Shown here: piece after piece, positions 18,771 through 27,090 of the stretch
Numbering within the stretch: position 1 is the first letter of the stretch
Layout: every line of letters begins with the position of its first letter
Assembly (NCBI RefSeq): GCF_014199685.1
Contig: NZ_JACHNZ010000044.1
Coordinates: forward strand, 1 to 32,332
Length of the DNA: 32,332 nucleotides
Reading direction: 5' to 3'
DNA from: Sphingosinicella soli
GTDB lineage: Bacteria; Pseudomonadota; Alphaproteobacteria; Sphingomonadales; Sphingomonadaceae
Program-made: the position numbers and the translations under genes
Notes under the pieces: model-generated
The model's database searches: none
What the model was told of the DNA's origin: nothing
What the model saw: the letters and a program-made list of their open reading frames with translations, nothing else

Positions 18771-19631
18771 TCACCGCGACCAGCGCGCGAAGATCGCTGT
18801 CGGCAGGAGGAGCCCGCGCGCTTCCTCGCGGATCGTCATCTCACCGGCTTCGACGCTGCCGCCGAGCGGGCGCGTGACCTCTTCGGTGAGATTGGCGATG
18901 GCGATGGCGGACATGCGCACTGCGTAGGCCGTCAGCACAAGGAACTTCGAGCGATCATCAAGCAGCGCCGCGCACGCCGCCATCAGCGCGGCGAGCTTTT
19001 CATCCAGCTCCCACACCTCGCCCTTCGGACCGCGCCCGTATTTGGGCGGATCGAGAATGATGCCCGCATAGCGGCGACCGCGCCGAACCTCCCGCTCCAC
19101 GAACTTCAGCGCATCATCGACGAGCCAGCGGATGGGCGCGGCGCCGAGGCCGGACAGTTTCTGATTCTCCGTCGCCGCGCCAATCGCCTTCTTCGAGGCG
19201 TCGACATGCGTGACGCGCGCGCCTTTCGCCGCCATCACAAGGCTGGCGACGCCGGTGTAGCCGAAGAGGTTGAGCACCTCGTCGCCGGGCGCCACACGAT
19301 CGGCGATCCAATCCCACTGCGGCGCCATGTCCGGAAAGAAGGCGAGGTGGCGGAACGGCGTGTTCGAGGCCCAGAATTTCACCGGGCCGCGTGCAAGCGG
19401 CCAGGCGCCAGGTATTTTCGGCGAAAGAGTCCACCGGCCGCCGCCCTCGGCATCGGAGCCGCCGATGAATTCGCCGTCGGCGTGCCAATCAGGCGCCGCG
19501 GGTACCCACATCGCCTGCGGTTCCGGACGGATGAAGCGCCACGGGCCGTAGCGTTCGAGCTTTCGGCCATGCCCACTGTCGACAAGGCCGAAATCGGCCC
19601 ACGGTTCGGTGACGAGCGTGGCGAGCGCCAT
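18771..19631 (-). CDS. Class I SAM-dependent methyltransferase (RlmI/RlmK-like)
   Basis: The 286-residue protein resembles the 23S rRNA m5C/m7G methyltransferase group (RlmI, RlmK catalytic domain). Motif I is LNLFGYTGVASLV at about 120-132, the acidic residue after the second strand is in HVDASKKAI, and DPPKYGRG at 194-201 is the catalytic (N/D)PP motif. No PUA domain precedes it, so it is shorter than RlmI. Its start codon overlaps the TGA of the M16 peptidase gene (TGATG), so it is the third gene of the thrC operon. RNA is the likely substrate; the exact base is unknown. Confidence 0.88.
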   Translation of the reverse strand: MALATLVTEPWADFGLVDSGHGRKLERYGPWRFIRPEPQAMWVPAAPDWHADGEFIGGSDAEGGGRWTLSPKIPGAWPLARGPVKFWASNTPFRHLAFFPDMAPQWDWIADRVAPGDEVLNLFGYTGVASLVMAAKGARVTHVDASKKAIGAATENQKLSGLGAAPIRWLVDDALKFVEREVRRGRRYAGIILDPPKYGRGPKGEVWELDEKLAALMAACAALLDDRSKFLVLTAYAVRMSAIAIANLTEEVTRPLGGSVEAGEMTIREEARGLLLPTAIFARWSR

Positions 19632-20857
19632 CAGGCGGCAAGCGCCTTTTCGGCTGCGCCCACCGAAGCGCGCGCCGACGGACCGGCAAGCATGCGCGCA
19701 CCCGCAGCACGCGCGGCGTCCAGCGTTACCGCATCGATTTCCGCCACGACCTCCGCCGGTTCGACAAGACGGCCGCAGAGCGAAAGCTGGCGCGCGACAT
19801 AGCTCGCCTGCCCCTCGGTGCTTTCAAGGTTCATCAGCAGCCCCGCCTTCACCAGCGCGCGCGCGCGTTCCAGCTCGGCGGACTGGAGATCTTCCACCGC
19901 GCTTGCCAGTTCGCGGCGAACAAGCGCCATCGCCGCCGCCGCTTCGCGCCGCTCCGTGGCGAGATAGATGAAAAACAGCCCCGCGTCGTCGAACGCCTGG
20001 AGCGCCGCATAGATGCTGTAGGCGAGGCCGCGCTCTTCGCGCACCGACTGAAATAGGCGCGAGGACATGCCGCCGCCGACCGCCTCCGCGAACAGACGCG
20101 CGGCGAAATAATCGGGCGCGAGCGCGCGCGGAGCGGCGAAGCCGAGCGCGAGGTGCGCCTGCTCGAACCGGCGCGAATCCGCCGAAATCCCGCCCACGAA
20201 CAGCGCGGGTTCGGGGACGATGGCCTCGGTATGCGGAAGATCGCCGAAGCGGACCTGCGCGAGATCCACGAGCGTGTCGTGATCGACCTTTCCGGCGGCC
20301 ACCAGCATCATCCCGCCGGGGCGGTAGCGGCGCTGCCACGCCGCGAGATCGGCGCGGGTGAGGCCGCCGACGCTCGCCTCGTCACCAAGAATGGAACGCC
20401 CCAGTGCCTGCCCCTGAAACGCGACGGACTGGAGATTATCGAAAATAATATCGCCGGGCGTATCGCGCGCCTCGCCAAGTTCCTGAAGCACGACGCGCTT
20501 TTCACGCTCCAGCTCCTCCTCGTCGAAATGCGGCAGACGCACGAGATCGGCGATGATGCCGGTGCCGAGCGCAAGGTCATCGGCCAGCAGGCGGGCGGAG
20601 AACACCGTGGTTTCGCGGCTCGTCGCAGCATTCAGCTCGCCGCCGACGTCCTCGATCGCCTCGGCGATGGCGCGCGCGGAGCGGCCGCCGGCACCCTTGA
20701 ACACCATGTGTTCGAAAAAGTGCGCGAGACCGTTTTCCCGCGCGCTTTCATGGCGCGAGCCGATATCCGCGAACAGGCCCACCGATACGGTTTCGACGCT
20801 CGGCATCTCGCGCGTCGCCACGCGAAGGCCGTTTGCGAGCGTCGAGAGGCGCATCAT
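19631..20857 (-). CDS. M16-family zinc metallopeptidase (processing-peptidase-like)
   Basis: The 408-residue protein is an M16B peptidase, related to the mitochondrial processing peptidase beta subunit. The inverted zinc motif HFFEH at 46-50 supplies H46, E49 and H50, and E126 in VVLQELGEA is at the expected distance for the third ligand. The C-terminal half holds the usual glycine-rich loop (VGGGMSSRLFQSVREERGLAYS). The protein has no signal peptide, so it is probably cytoplasmic. Its ATG overlaps the thrC stop (ATGA) and its stop overlaps the methyltransferase start, so the three genes form one coupled operon. Substrates are unknown. Confidence 0.94.
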   Translation of the reverse strand: MMRLSTLANGLRVATREMPSVETVSVGLFADIGSRHESARENGLAHFFEHMVFKGAGGRSARAIAEAIEDVGGELNAATSRETTVFSARLLADDLALGTGIIADLVRLPHFDEEELEREKRVVLQELGEARDTPGDIIFDNLQSVAFQGQALGRSILGDEASVGGLTRADLAAWQRRYRPGGMMLVAAGKVDHDTLVDLAQVRFGDLPHTEAIVPEPALFVGGISADSRRFEQAHLALGFAAPRALAPDYFAARLFAEAVGGGMSSRLFQSVREERGLAYSIYAALQAFDDAGLFFIYLATERREAAAAMALVRRELASAVEDLQSAELERARALVKAGLLMNLESTEGQASYVARQLSLCGRLVEPAEVVAEIDAVTLDAARAAGARMLAGPSARASVGAAEKALAA

Positions 20858-22251
20858 TTCGGCGTTGCCCGGGCGGTGACGAAGTCCCGTACGGCGGCGT
20901 AGTCGCCGGGCAGCGCGGTGCAGCTTTCCTCGCGATCGAACAGGCCGGAGAGGCGCACGGGAAGCGCCGGGCGCACGCCCGTGGCGCGCTCCACGGCGTC
21001 GCGGAACTTCGCCGGGTGTGCCGTCGCCAGCGTGACGACTGGGATGGCGGGATCAAGATCGGCCGCACGCGCGGCGGCAAGGCCTATCGCGGTGTGCGGA
21101 TCGATGACGTTGCCCGCCATTTCAGACGCCCAGCGCAGCGTGAGCGCCATCTCGTCCTCGTCCACCCGGCAGCTGGTGAAGCGCTCGGCCGCGCGCGCGC
21201 GCATGGCGGCGGGAATCTCCAGCACCTTCGCGACGTCGAACGCGTGCATCATCGCGGTAAGCGTCGCGCCGTCGCGGTCGGCGAGATCGAAGAGCAGACG
21301 CTCGAAATTGCTCGACACCTGGATATCCATCGAAGGCGCTGCGGTGGGCGTGACGGTTCCGGCCGAATAATCGCCCGCCGAAAGCGCGCGGTGCAGGATA
21401 TCGTTGATGTTCGTTGCCACGATCAGCCGCGCGACCGGAAGGCCCATGCGCGCCGCGACATAGCCCGCGAACACGTCGCCGAAATTGCCCGTCGGTACCG
21501 AGAAGGCGACCGCGCGGTGCGGCGCGCCGAGGCGGACGGCGGCGTAGAAATAATAAACGACCTGCGCCATCAGGCGCGCCCAGTTGATCGAATTGACCGC
21601 GCTCAGTTCGAAACGGCTCGTCACGTCCGTGTCGCCGAACATCCGCTTCACCATCGCCTGCGCATCGTCGAACGTGCCGGAAATCGAGATGTTATGGATG
21701 TTGGGCGCCATCACCGTGGTCATCTGGCGGCGCTGCACGTCGCTGACGCGGCCTTCGGGGTGCAGCATGAACACATCGACATGCTCGCGCCCCGCAAGCG
21801 CCTGGATCGCGGCCGAGCCGGTGTCGCCCGACGTGGCGCCGACGATGGTGAGGTGGCGCCCGGCGTCTTTCAGGAAATGTTCGAACAGCAGGCCGAGGAA
21901 CTGCAGCGCGACGTCCTTGAAGGCCAGCGTCGGGCCGTGGAACAATTCGAGCAGGAAATGCCGCGCATCGAGCTGCACGAGCGGCGTAACGGCCGCGTGA
22001 TCGAAACTCCCGTAGGCTTCATCGATCAGGCTTTTCAGATCGGCATCGACAATCGAATCGCCGGTAAAGCGGCGGCAGATCGCGAAGGCGGTGTCGGCGT
22101 AGCTGAGCCCCGAAAGCGCCGCGATCTCGTCTTTCGACAGAACCGGCCATGCCTCCGGCACGTAAAGACCGCCATCCGACGCGAGACCGGCGAGCGTGAC
22201 GCCGCGAAAATCGAGTGCGGGTGCTGCCCCGCGCGTGCTGATGTACCGCAT
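20854..22251 (-). CDS. thrC: Threonine synthase
   Basis: The 465-residue protein is a PLP enzyme that converts O-phosphohomoserine to threonine. The cofactor lysine is K112 in HGPTLAFKDVALQ (105-117), and GATSGDTGSAA is the phosphate-binding region. SVPTGNFGD and AVNSINWAR are also typical of the ThrC long form. The length is normal for the bacterial fungal-like class. It starts the operon thrC-M16-methyltransferase. I saw no threonine/isoleucine leader peptide upstream, so attenuation is not supported. Confidence 0.97.
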   Translation of the reverse strand: MRYISTRGAAPALDFRGVTLAGLASDGGLYVPEAWPVLSKDEIAALSGLSYADTAFAICRRFTGDSIVDADLKSLIDEAYGSFDHAAVTPLVQLDARHFLLELFHGPTLAFKDVALQFLGLLFEHFLKDAGRHLTIVGATSGDTGSAAIQALAGREHVDVFMLHPEGRVSDVQRRQMTTVMAPNIHNISISGTFDDAQAMVKRMFGDTDVTSRFELSAVNSINWARLMAQVVYYFYAAVRLGAPHRAVAFSVPTGNFGDVFAGYVAARMGLPVARLIVATNINDILHRALSAGDYSAGTVTPTAAPSMDIQVSSNFERLLFDLADRDGATLTAMMHAFDVAKVLEIPAAMRARAAERFTSCRVDEDEMALTLRWASEMAGNVIDPHTAIGLAAARAADLDPAIPVVTLATAHPAKFRDAVERATGVRPALPVRLSGLFDREESCTALPGDYAAVRDFVTARATPK

Positions 22252-22399
22252 AACCGCGGGGACTTATCGGGAAGCGGCGTGCACCGCAACAAATAGCGCA
22301 CTATTCGAGGCTATTCCCGCTGTTCATGGGGCGGGAAACAGAAACTATGGCCGCGCCTCCGATCGCAGCTTCCAAATAGGACGGCTGAGGAGAACGGAT

Positions 22400-22810
22400 T
22401 TGAAGCGCGGCACGCCCGGAATGTGTATCGTAAACCCTTCGCTGGTGCCCGATATCGCATCGCTTACCGGGTCGCAAAGCGAGATCATGCGCCGCGCCGG
22501 CATCAGCTGGAACAGCTGGATCAAGGTTTGCGGCGGACTGCCGATCCGCCTTTCGGTGGGCCGCCGCTTCAAGGATCGCGTGTTGGCACGTGCGCATGAA
22601 AGCGAGTGCCTGCGCCGGAGATTTCCCGGCGGGGCCGAGGGCGGCATCGACCACGTCGCGCTCGACGCGGCATTCCTGCGCCCCGTTGCCCCCGCCCTTT
22701 CGGCGGATGCCATTCATCTGCCTCCGATCCGGTCTGTCCGTCGCGCGCGCCAACTGCTCGTCGGGCGTTATCCCGCCGCTGCGCGCGAAGCCGCCGCCGC
22801 GCTTTCCTGA
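22400..22810 (+). CDS. Hypothetical protein with TTG start
   Basis: I do not recognise this 136-residue protein. The region around residues 10-40 (VNPSLVPDIASLTGSQSEIMRRAGISWNS) has a compact, well-mixed composition typical of real proteins, whereas the tail is rich in Arg, Ala and Pro. TTG 22400 is preferred because GAGGAGA ends six bases before it; ATG 22421 would also be in frame but lacks such a site. No signal peptide or membrane span. It is the first of three plus-strand genes lodged between the thrC operon and the FAH-family gene. Confidence 0.6.
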   Translation: MKRGTPGMCIVNPSLVPDIASLTGSQSEIMRRAGISWNSWIKVCGGLPIRLSVGRRFKDRVLARAHESECLRRRFPGGAEGGIDHVALDAAFLRPVAPALSADAIHLPPIRSVRRARQLLVGRYPAAAREAAAALS

Positions 22811-22861
22811 GCCCCCGGGGAACCTTCCGCCTGCTCCGGGATTGAGCCCCCGGAGACACGC

Positions 22862-23383
22862 ATGGGCGACGGCTACCCCGACGGTATCACGGAAACACAC
22901 CTGCGTTCCCACCGCTGGCATCGCAGCGCCAGCCCGCTGTCGTTCATCGTTCTTGCCGCCATCATCCTGATCGGGGTTTCGGGAAGGCTCGGCGGGATGC
23001 CGAACCCCTCCCGCAGCGCCACCGGGCCCGCAGCGCGACTGACGCTGGAGGCGCCCGCAATCGCCCGCAGCGGCATGGTCTTCGAAATGCGCCTTCGCAT
23101 CGATGCCGCACGCGCGCTCGCAAGGCCCGTCGTCGCGGTTTCTCCGGGCTATTGGCGCGAACTGACCATCAACACGATGATCCCCGCACCCTCGGACGAG
23201 CGCTACGGCAAGGGCGGCTACCGGTTCGAGTATGCGGCGCTTGCGGCGGGAGACACGCTGATCATCAAGATCGACGGACAGATCAACCCGGCGCTCGTCG
23301 GCGGCACGGAGGGGCATATTACGCTGCTTGACGGGGAAACCCCCATCGTATCGCTGCCCGTGCGCATGGAGGTGCGCCCCTGA
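22862..23383 (+). CDS. Membrane-anchored protein of unknown function
   Basis: I do not recognise this 173-residue protein. One transmembrane helix at about 27-45 is followed by an exported domain of about 125 residues that looks beta-rich. It contains RLTLEAPAIARSGMVFEMRLRI and alternating hydrophobic strands, like an immunoglobulin-like fold. It has no cysteines. GGAGA lies a few bases before the ATG. The stop overlaps the start of the DUF421 gene (TGATG), so the two are almost surely made together and may form a complex in the membrane. Confidence 0.75.
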   Translation: MGDGYPDGITETHLRSHRWHRSASPLSFIVLAAIILIGVSGRLGGMPNPSRSATGPAARLTLEAPAIARSGMVFEMRLRIDAARALARPVVAVSPGYWRELTINTMIPAPSDERYGKGGYRFEYAALAAGDTLIIKIDGQINPALVGGTEGHITLLDGETPIVSLPVRMEVRP

Positions 23384-23862
23384 TGGATATCGTACTGCGC
23401 GCTTCGGCCGTATTCGTGATCCTCTACCTGCTGCTGCGGCTGCTGGGCAAACGCGAGCTTGGCCAACTGACGCCCTTCGAACTGCTGGTGATGATCGTAA
23501 TGGGCGACCTGATCCAGCAGGGCGTGACACACAATGATTTCAGCCTGACGGGCGCGCTGCTTGCGGTGGCCACCTTCGGCTTCCTCGCGCTGCTGCTCAG
23601 CTGGATGACCTATTTGTTCCCCGCGATGGAGCGCCTGCTCGACGGCAAGCCGCGTGTCGTCGTGCGCGACGGCACGATCATTTCCGAAAACCTGCGGCGG
23701 GACCGGATCACACACGCCGAGCTCGAATCCGAAATGCGACTGGCGGGGATCGCCTCGCTGCGGGATGTCGCCTGGGCCATCCTCGAGCCGCAGGGGAAAA
23801 TCAGCTTCATCAAAAGGGAGGGCGATGCCACCGCGCAGCGCGATCGGGAGAATGCGGTTTGA
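23383..23862 (+). CDS. DUF421 (YetF-like) membrane protein
   Basis: The 159-residue protein is a short DUF421/YetF-family member. It has three hydrophobic segments (about 4-20, 32-46 and 56-78). The loop RLLGKRELGQLTPFELLVMIVMGDL (about 19-43) contains the family's LGKRE and TPFE marks. A small cytoplasmic domain follows (GKPRVVVRDGTIISENLRRDRI, about 89-110). YetF-family proteins are often found in spore or stress contexts in Firmicutes; their biochemical role is unclear. It is translated with the membrane-anchored protein upstream. The FAH-family gene converges on it. Confidence 0.9.
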   Translation: MDIVLRASAVFVILYLLLRLLGKRELGQLTPFELLVMIVMGDLIQQGVTHNDFSLTGALLAVATFGFLALLLSWMTYLFPAMERLLDGKPRVVVRDGTIISENLRRDRITHAELESEMRLAGIASLRDVAWAILEPQGKISFIKREGDATAQRDRENAV

Positions 23863-23899
23863 AGCCCCTCTCCCCGCCCCTCTCCCCGTCGAGAGAAGG
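23863..23899. other. C/T-rich convergent gap
   Basis: The gap between the convergent DUF421 and FAH-family genes reads CCCCTCTCCCCG twice, then TCGAGAGA. This resembles common intergenic repeat debris in high-GC Proteobacteria. TCTCCCCGTCGAGAGA can form a weak hairpin but has no T tract. Confidence 0.4.
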
Positions 23900-24568
23900 T
23901 TAGAAGCGTATCTCGAGGGGCGCCGTGCCTGCGATGGCTGCCGTGACGGTTTCCCCCGCGCAAACCCGGCCGACGCCGGCGGGTGTGCCGGTGAAGATCA
24001 GGTCGCCGGGGGCGAGCGCTACGTAGGTGGAGAGCTTGGCGATGACCTCCGCGACGGTCCAGATCATCTGCGAGATGTCGCCGTTCTGGCGGAGATCGCC
24101 GTTGACGCTGAGCGAGATCGCGCCCGAGGCAGGCGGGGCGCCGAGGGTGAGCGCACCGACAGGGGCGGAACGGTCGAAGCCCTTCGCCATATCCCAGGGG
24201 CGGCCAGCGGCCTTCGCTTCAGCCTGCAGATCGCGGCGGGTGAGATCGATGCCGACGGCATGGCCGAAGATCAGTGCTTCCGCATCGGCGACGGAAATAT
24301 CGGTGCCGCCCGCGCCGAGCGCGACGACCAGTTCCACCTCGTGGTGAAGGTTGCCTGTTTGGCTTGGGAACGGCAGGGCCGCACCGCTTTCGACGACCGC
24401 ATCGGCGGGTTTTGAAAAGAAGAACGGCTGCTCGCGATCAGGGTTGGAGCCCATCTCGCGGGCGTGATCGGCATAATTCTGGCCGACGCAGAAAATACGC
24501 CGCACCGGGAAACGCCGAGGACTGCCGGTAATCGCGATCGTGGGCACATCGACCTTCGGCAAATCCAT
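23900..24568 (-). CDS. Fumarylacetoacetate hydrolase family protein (FAHD1-like)
   Basis: The 222-residue protein has the FAH fold and is closest in pattern to FAHD1, a magnesium enzyme with acylpyruvate hydrolase and oxaloacetate decarboxylase activity. Landmarks are IFCVGQNYADHAREMG near the start, NLHHEVELVVALG with the metal-binding Glu-x-Glu, and RRDLQAEAKAAGRPWDMAKGFDRSAPVG. A GDLIFTGTPAGVG stretch follows near the C-terminus. ATG 24568 is chosen because GGAGG lies five bases upstream; ATG 24571 is the alternative. Both overlap the SURF1 stop (ATGATG), so it ends the respiratory operon, although the enzyme has no obvious respiratory role. Confidence 0.92.
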   Translation of the reverse strand: MDLPKVDVPTIAITGSPRRFPVRRIFCVGQNYADHAREMGSNPDREQPFFFSKPADAVVESGAALPFPSQTGNLHHEVELVVALGAGGTDISVADAEALIFGHAVGIDLTRRDLQAEAKAAGRPWDMAKGFDRSAPVGALTLGAPPASGAISLSVNGDLRQNGDISQMIWTVAEVIAKLSTYVALAPGDLIFTGTPAGVGRVCAGETVTAAIAGTAPLEIRF

Positions 24569-25161
24569 CATTTCCTCCGCAGACGCTGAACAAAGACCGC
24601 ATAGATGATGCCGAGCGTCGCCGCGAAGGCGAACCACTGCACAGCGTAGGCCATGTGGTTGTTGGGTATGTCCGCAGGCGACGGCGGCGCGCTCGTCACC
24701 AGCGGCGCGGGCGCAGCTTCGGAAACGAGCGTGTATCGCGGGCCCTTATTACCGCCCGTGCGGACGAGTGTGCCGGTTACGGCAAACGCACCTTCGGGTG
24801 GCCACGGCGCGACAAGTTTCGTCCAGCCATCCGGGCGATCCGACCACCCCGAATCGACGAAAATCGGCTGCCCACCACTGTTGCACAGCAACAGCATCGA
24901 AAAGCCGACCTGACCGGCCGCATTCTTGCCGCTGCGGCCCTTGGCGGACGGATCTGGGCAATCCACGCTCACGCGGATACGGCGAAATTCCAGATCATCG
25001 GAGATCACGGAGGTTTCGAGTACCGGCAGCTTTGCCTGCGCTTCCAGACGCACGAGCAGATCGGCCTTCCACTGCGCGCGCTGCAGCTGCCAGAAGCCTA
25101 GGCCGATCATCACCGGCAGCATCACGGCGACCATCAGCGTCGGCAGCAGCGGCAGGCGCAT
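24568..25161 (-). CDS. SURF1-family cytochrome oxidase assembly protein
   Basis: The 197-residue protein matches SURF1/Shy1, which helps insert heme a into CoxA. It has two membrane helices, near the N-terminus (about 8-24) and near the C-terminus (about 172-190). The family motif GLGFWQLQRAQWK follows the first helix and NNHMAYAVQWFAFA marks the second. The start ATG 25161 overlaps the DUF983 stop (TGATG), as expected in a tightly coupled operon. A longer upstream frame exists but falls within DUF983 and is not used. It is shorter than the mitochondrial form, as usual in bacteria. Confidence 0.93.
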   Translation of the reverse strand: MRLPLLPTLMVAVMLPVMIGLGFWQLQRAQWKADLLVRLEAQAKLPVLETSVISDDLEFRRIRVSVDCPDPSAKGRSGKNAAGQVGFSMLLLCNSGGQPIFVDSGWSDRPDGWTKLVAPWPPEGAFAVTGTLVRTGGNKGPRYTLVSEAAPAPLVTSAPPSPADIPNNHMAYAVQWFAFAATLGIIYAVFVQRLRRK

Positions 25162-25553
25162 CAGGCGTCCGGCTTGTCGTTGAGGCGGCCTTCCGCGGCC
25201 TCGTTGCGGAATTCGAGCGCGAGCAGGATCGCCTTGCCGACGCGAAGACCCCAAACGGTAAGCACGACCAGGATTGGCGGCCACAGCAGCGCGTGCACCC
25301 ACCACGGCGGATGCACGCCGAATTCCAGCCACATGGCGAGGCCGACAACGAGAAAACCGAGCAGGAAGATCAGGAACGCGGCCGGCCCGTCACCGACATT
25401 GAAGCCGGCGATATCGAGCTCGCACGCCGGGCAGCGATCCGTGAATTCAAGAACGTTGCGGAAAAGCCCGGCCTTGCCGCAGCGCGGACAGCAGCCTTTG
25501 AGGGCGGCCCGGACCGGGTCGACAGCGCCGACGCCGTCCGGGCCGGACACCAT
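25161..25553 (-). CDS. DUF983 membrane protein
   Basis: The 130-residue protein belongs to DUF983, which often sits in alphaproteobacterial cox operons between coxC and SURF1 but has no defined role. The N-terminal zinc-ribbon-like pair is CCPRCG and CPACEL, about 20 residues apart. Two hydrophobic segments follow (about 56-76 and 85-106). Its ATG 25553 overlaps the CoxC stop (TGATG). A metal-linked assembly role is a guess from the operon and the cysteines. Confidence 0.92.
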   Translation of the reverse strand: MVSGPDGVGAVDPVRAALKGCCPRCGKAGLFRNVLEFTDRCPACELDIAGFNVGDGPAAFLIFLLGFLVVGLAMWLEFGVHPPWWVHALLWPPILVVLTVWGLRVGKAILLALEFRNEAAEGRLNDKPDA

Positions 25554-26380
25554 CAATGACCCGCGACGACCGCCGCGCCGAAATCGCTGCCCCAGACGTA
25601 GATCGCCACGAACAGGAACAGCCAGACGACATCGACGAAGTGCCAGTACCAGGCGGCCGCTTCGAAGCCGAAATGGTGCTTCGGCGTGAAATCGCCCTTG
25701 TAGGTGCGGATGAGGCAGACGAGCAGGAAGATCGTGCCGACGATGACGTGGAAACCGTGGAAGCCGGTCGCCATGTAGAAGGTGGCGCCGTAGATGTTGC
25801 CGGCCATGCCGAACGCGGCGTGGCCATATTCATAGGCCTGCACGCACGAGAAGATGAAGCCGAGGATCACGGTGAGCCAGAGGCCCTTCTTCAGCCCTTC
25901 GCGATCACCGTGGATGAGCGCATGGTGCGCCCACGTGACCGTGGTGCCCGAAAGCAGCAGGATGAGCGTGTTGAGCAGCGGATAGACGAACGGATCGAGC
26001 ACCTCGATACCCTGGGGCGGCCACACGCCGCCGACCGCCTCGCCCGTGTCCGGGTAGAGCGCAGCGTCGAAATAGGCCCAGAACCAGGCGACGAAGAACA
26101 TCACTTCCGACGCGATGAACAGGATCATGCCGTAGCGGTGATGCAGTTGCACGACAGGCGTATGGTCGCCGCTGTTCGCCTCGCGAATCACGTCCGCCCA
26201 CCAGCTGTAGAAGGTGAACAGCACGCCCGCGAAGCCGAGGAAGAAAACCCAGCCGCCCCACGCCTGATCATGCATCCAGCCGACGGCGCCCGCCGCCATC
26301 GCAAGCGACGTGAACGCGCCGATGATCGGCCAGGGGCTCGCCGGAAGGATGTGGAAATCGTGGTTCTTGGCACCGGCCAT
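25553..26380 (-). CDS. coxC: Cytochrome c oxidase subunit III
   Basis: The 275-residue protein is CoxIII, the heptahelical core subunit that stabilises the oxidase and its D-channel proton uptake. It has seven hydrophobic segments. Family stretches include [17 protein letters not shown] at the N-terminus, [19 protein letters not shown] near 91-109 (conserved Glu in SEVMFF), and [16 protein letters not shown]. The C-terminus carries [23 protein letters not shown], the signature near the end of all CoxIII proteins. Length is normal. Follows ctaG closely and overlaps DUF983. Confidence 0.98.
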   Translation of the reverse strand: MAGAKNHDFHILPASPWPIIGAFTSLAMAAGAVGWMHDQAWGGWVFFLGFAGVLFTFYSWWADVIREANSGDHTPVVQLHHRYGMILFIASEVMFFVAWFWAYFDAALYPDTGEAVGGVWPPQGIEVLDPFVYPLLNTLILLLSGTTVTWAHHALIHGDREGLKKGLWLTVILGFIFSCVQAYEYGHAAFGMAGNIYGATFYMATGFHGFHVIVGTIFLLVCLIRTYKGDFTPKHHFGFEAAAWYWHFVDVVWLFLFVAIYVWGSDFGAAVVAGH

Positions 26381-26384
26381 GATC

Positions 26385-26975
26385 TTATCCCTGTGTTCCC
26401 TCGGCCGCCTTCACGACCGTATTGGCTGCTGTCTTATTCGTGTCTTCCTCGCTAGGGAAGAAGGTATAGCTGAGCGTGATCTCGTCGATGCGGCGCGCGC
26501 TCGCATCCTCCAGAATCGCCGGATCGATATAGTAGCTGACCGGCATGTCCACCGTCTCGCCGGGCTGCAGCGTCTGCTGATCGAAGCAGAAGCAGTGGAT
26601 CTTCATGAAGTAGCCGCCGGCGGTATCGGGCGAGACATTGTAGGTCGCCATGCCGGTGATCGGTTTGTCGGTAAGATTGGTTGCCTGGTAGAACGCCATC
26701 TTGCGCTCGCCGATACGGATGGTCGCCTGCGTCTGCACGGGCTTGAACGTCCAGGCGAGGCCGGGCGCGACGTTCGCGTCGAAGCGGATCTTGATGACTT
26801 TGTTTACGGCTTCGGGCGCCGCGGTTTCGTCCACGCGCATGGTCGTGCCGCCGAAGCCGGTGACCTGACAGAACAGGCGGTAGAGTGGCACGCTCGCATA
26901 GGCGAGACCGAGCATCGCCACCGCGACGCCGCCCGCGATGAGGCCTGTGCGACGGATACGCTGCTCGCCGCTCAT
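26385..26975 (-). CDS. ctaG: CtaG/Cox11 copper-delivery protein
   Basis: The 196-residue protein is the Cox11/CtaG assembly factor that inserts CuB into CoxA. One transmembrane helix at about 10-30 is followed by [12 protein letters not shown] (32-43) and an exported beta domain. The copper site is C128 and C130 in KIHCFCF; the C36 before the domain is also conserved. The true start is ATG 26975, overlapping the stop of the small ORF upstream (ATGA). A longer upstream frame is not used. It ends only four bases before coxC. Confidence 0.96.
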   Translation of the reverse strand: MSGEQRIRRTGLIAGGVAVAMLGLAYASVPLYRLFCQVTGFGGTTMRVDETAAPEAVNKVIKIRFDANVAPGLAWTFKPVQTQATIRIGERKMAFYQATNLTDKPITGMATYNVSPDTAGGYFMKIHCFCFDQQTLQPGETVDMPVSYYIDPAILEDASARRIDEITLSYTFFPSEEDTNKTAANTVVKAAEGTQG

Positions 26976-27088
26976 CCCATCCTCACGATCGTGATGGCAT
27001 AGAACAGCACGGCAAGCCCGATGAGCAACGAACCGAGCACCAGGTTGCGGCTTTTCCGCTTTTTTCGAAGATCGTCGTGGTCGGCCAT
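26972..27088 (-). CDS. Small single-span protein, CoxF-like
   Basis: The 38-residue ORF runs between ctaB and ctaG. It has a charged start (MADHDDLRKKRKSRN) and one hydrophobic helix (about 16-32) with the ending ITIVRMG. This layout and the end TIVR-[LM]-G resemble the small CoxF-type protein found at the same operon position in other alphaproteobacteria. Its start, ATG 27088, comes two bases after the ctaB stop, and GGGATAAAC precedes the start. Its stop overlaps the ctaG start (ATGA), so it is translated with its neighbours. Function in oxidase assembly is inferred from place. Confidence 0.8.
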   Translation of the reverse strand: MADHDDLRKKRKSRNLVLGSLLIGLAVLFYAITIVRMG

Positions 27089-27090
27089 GT

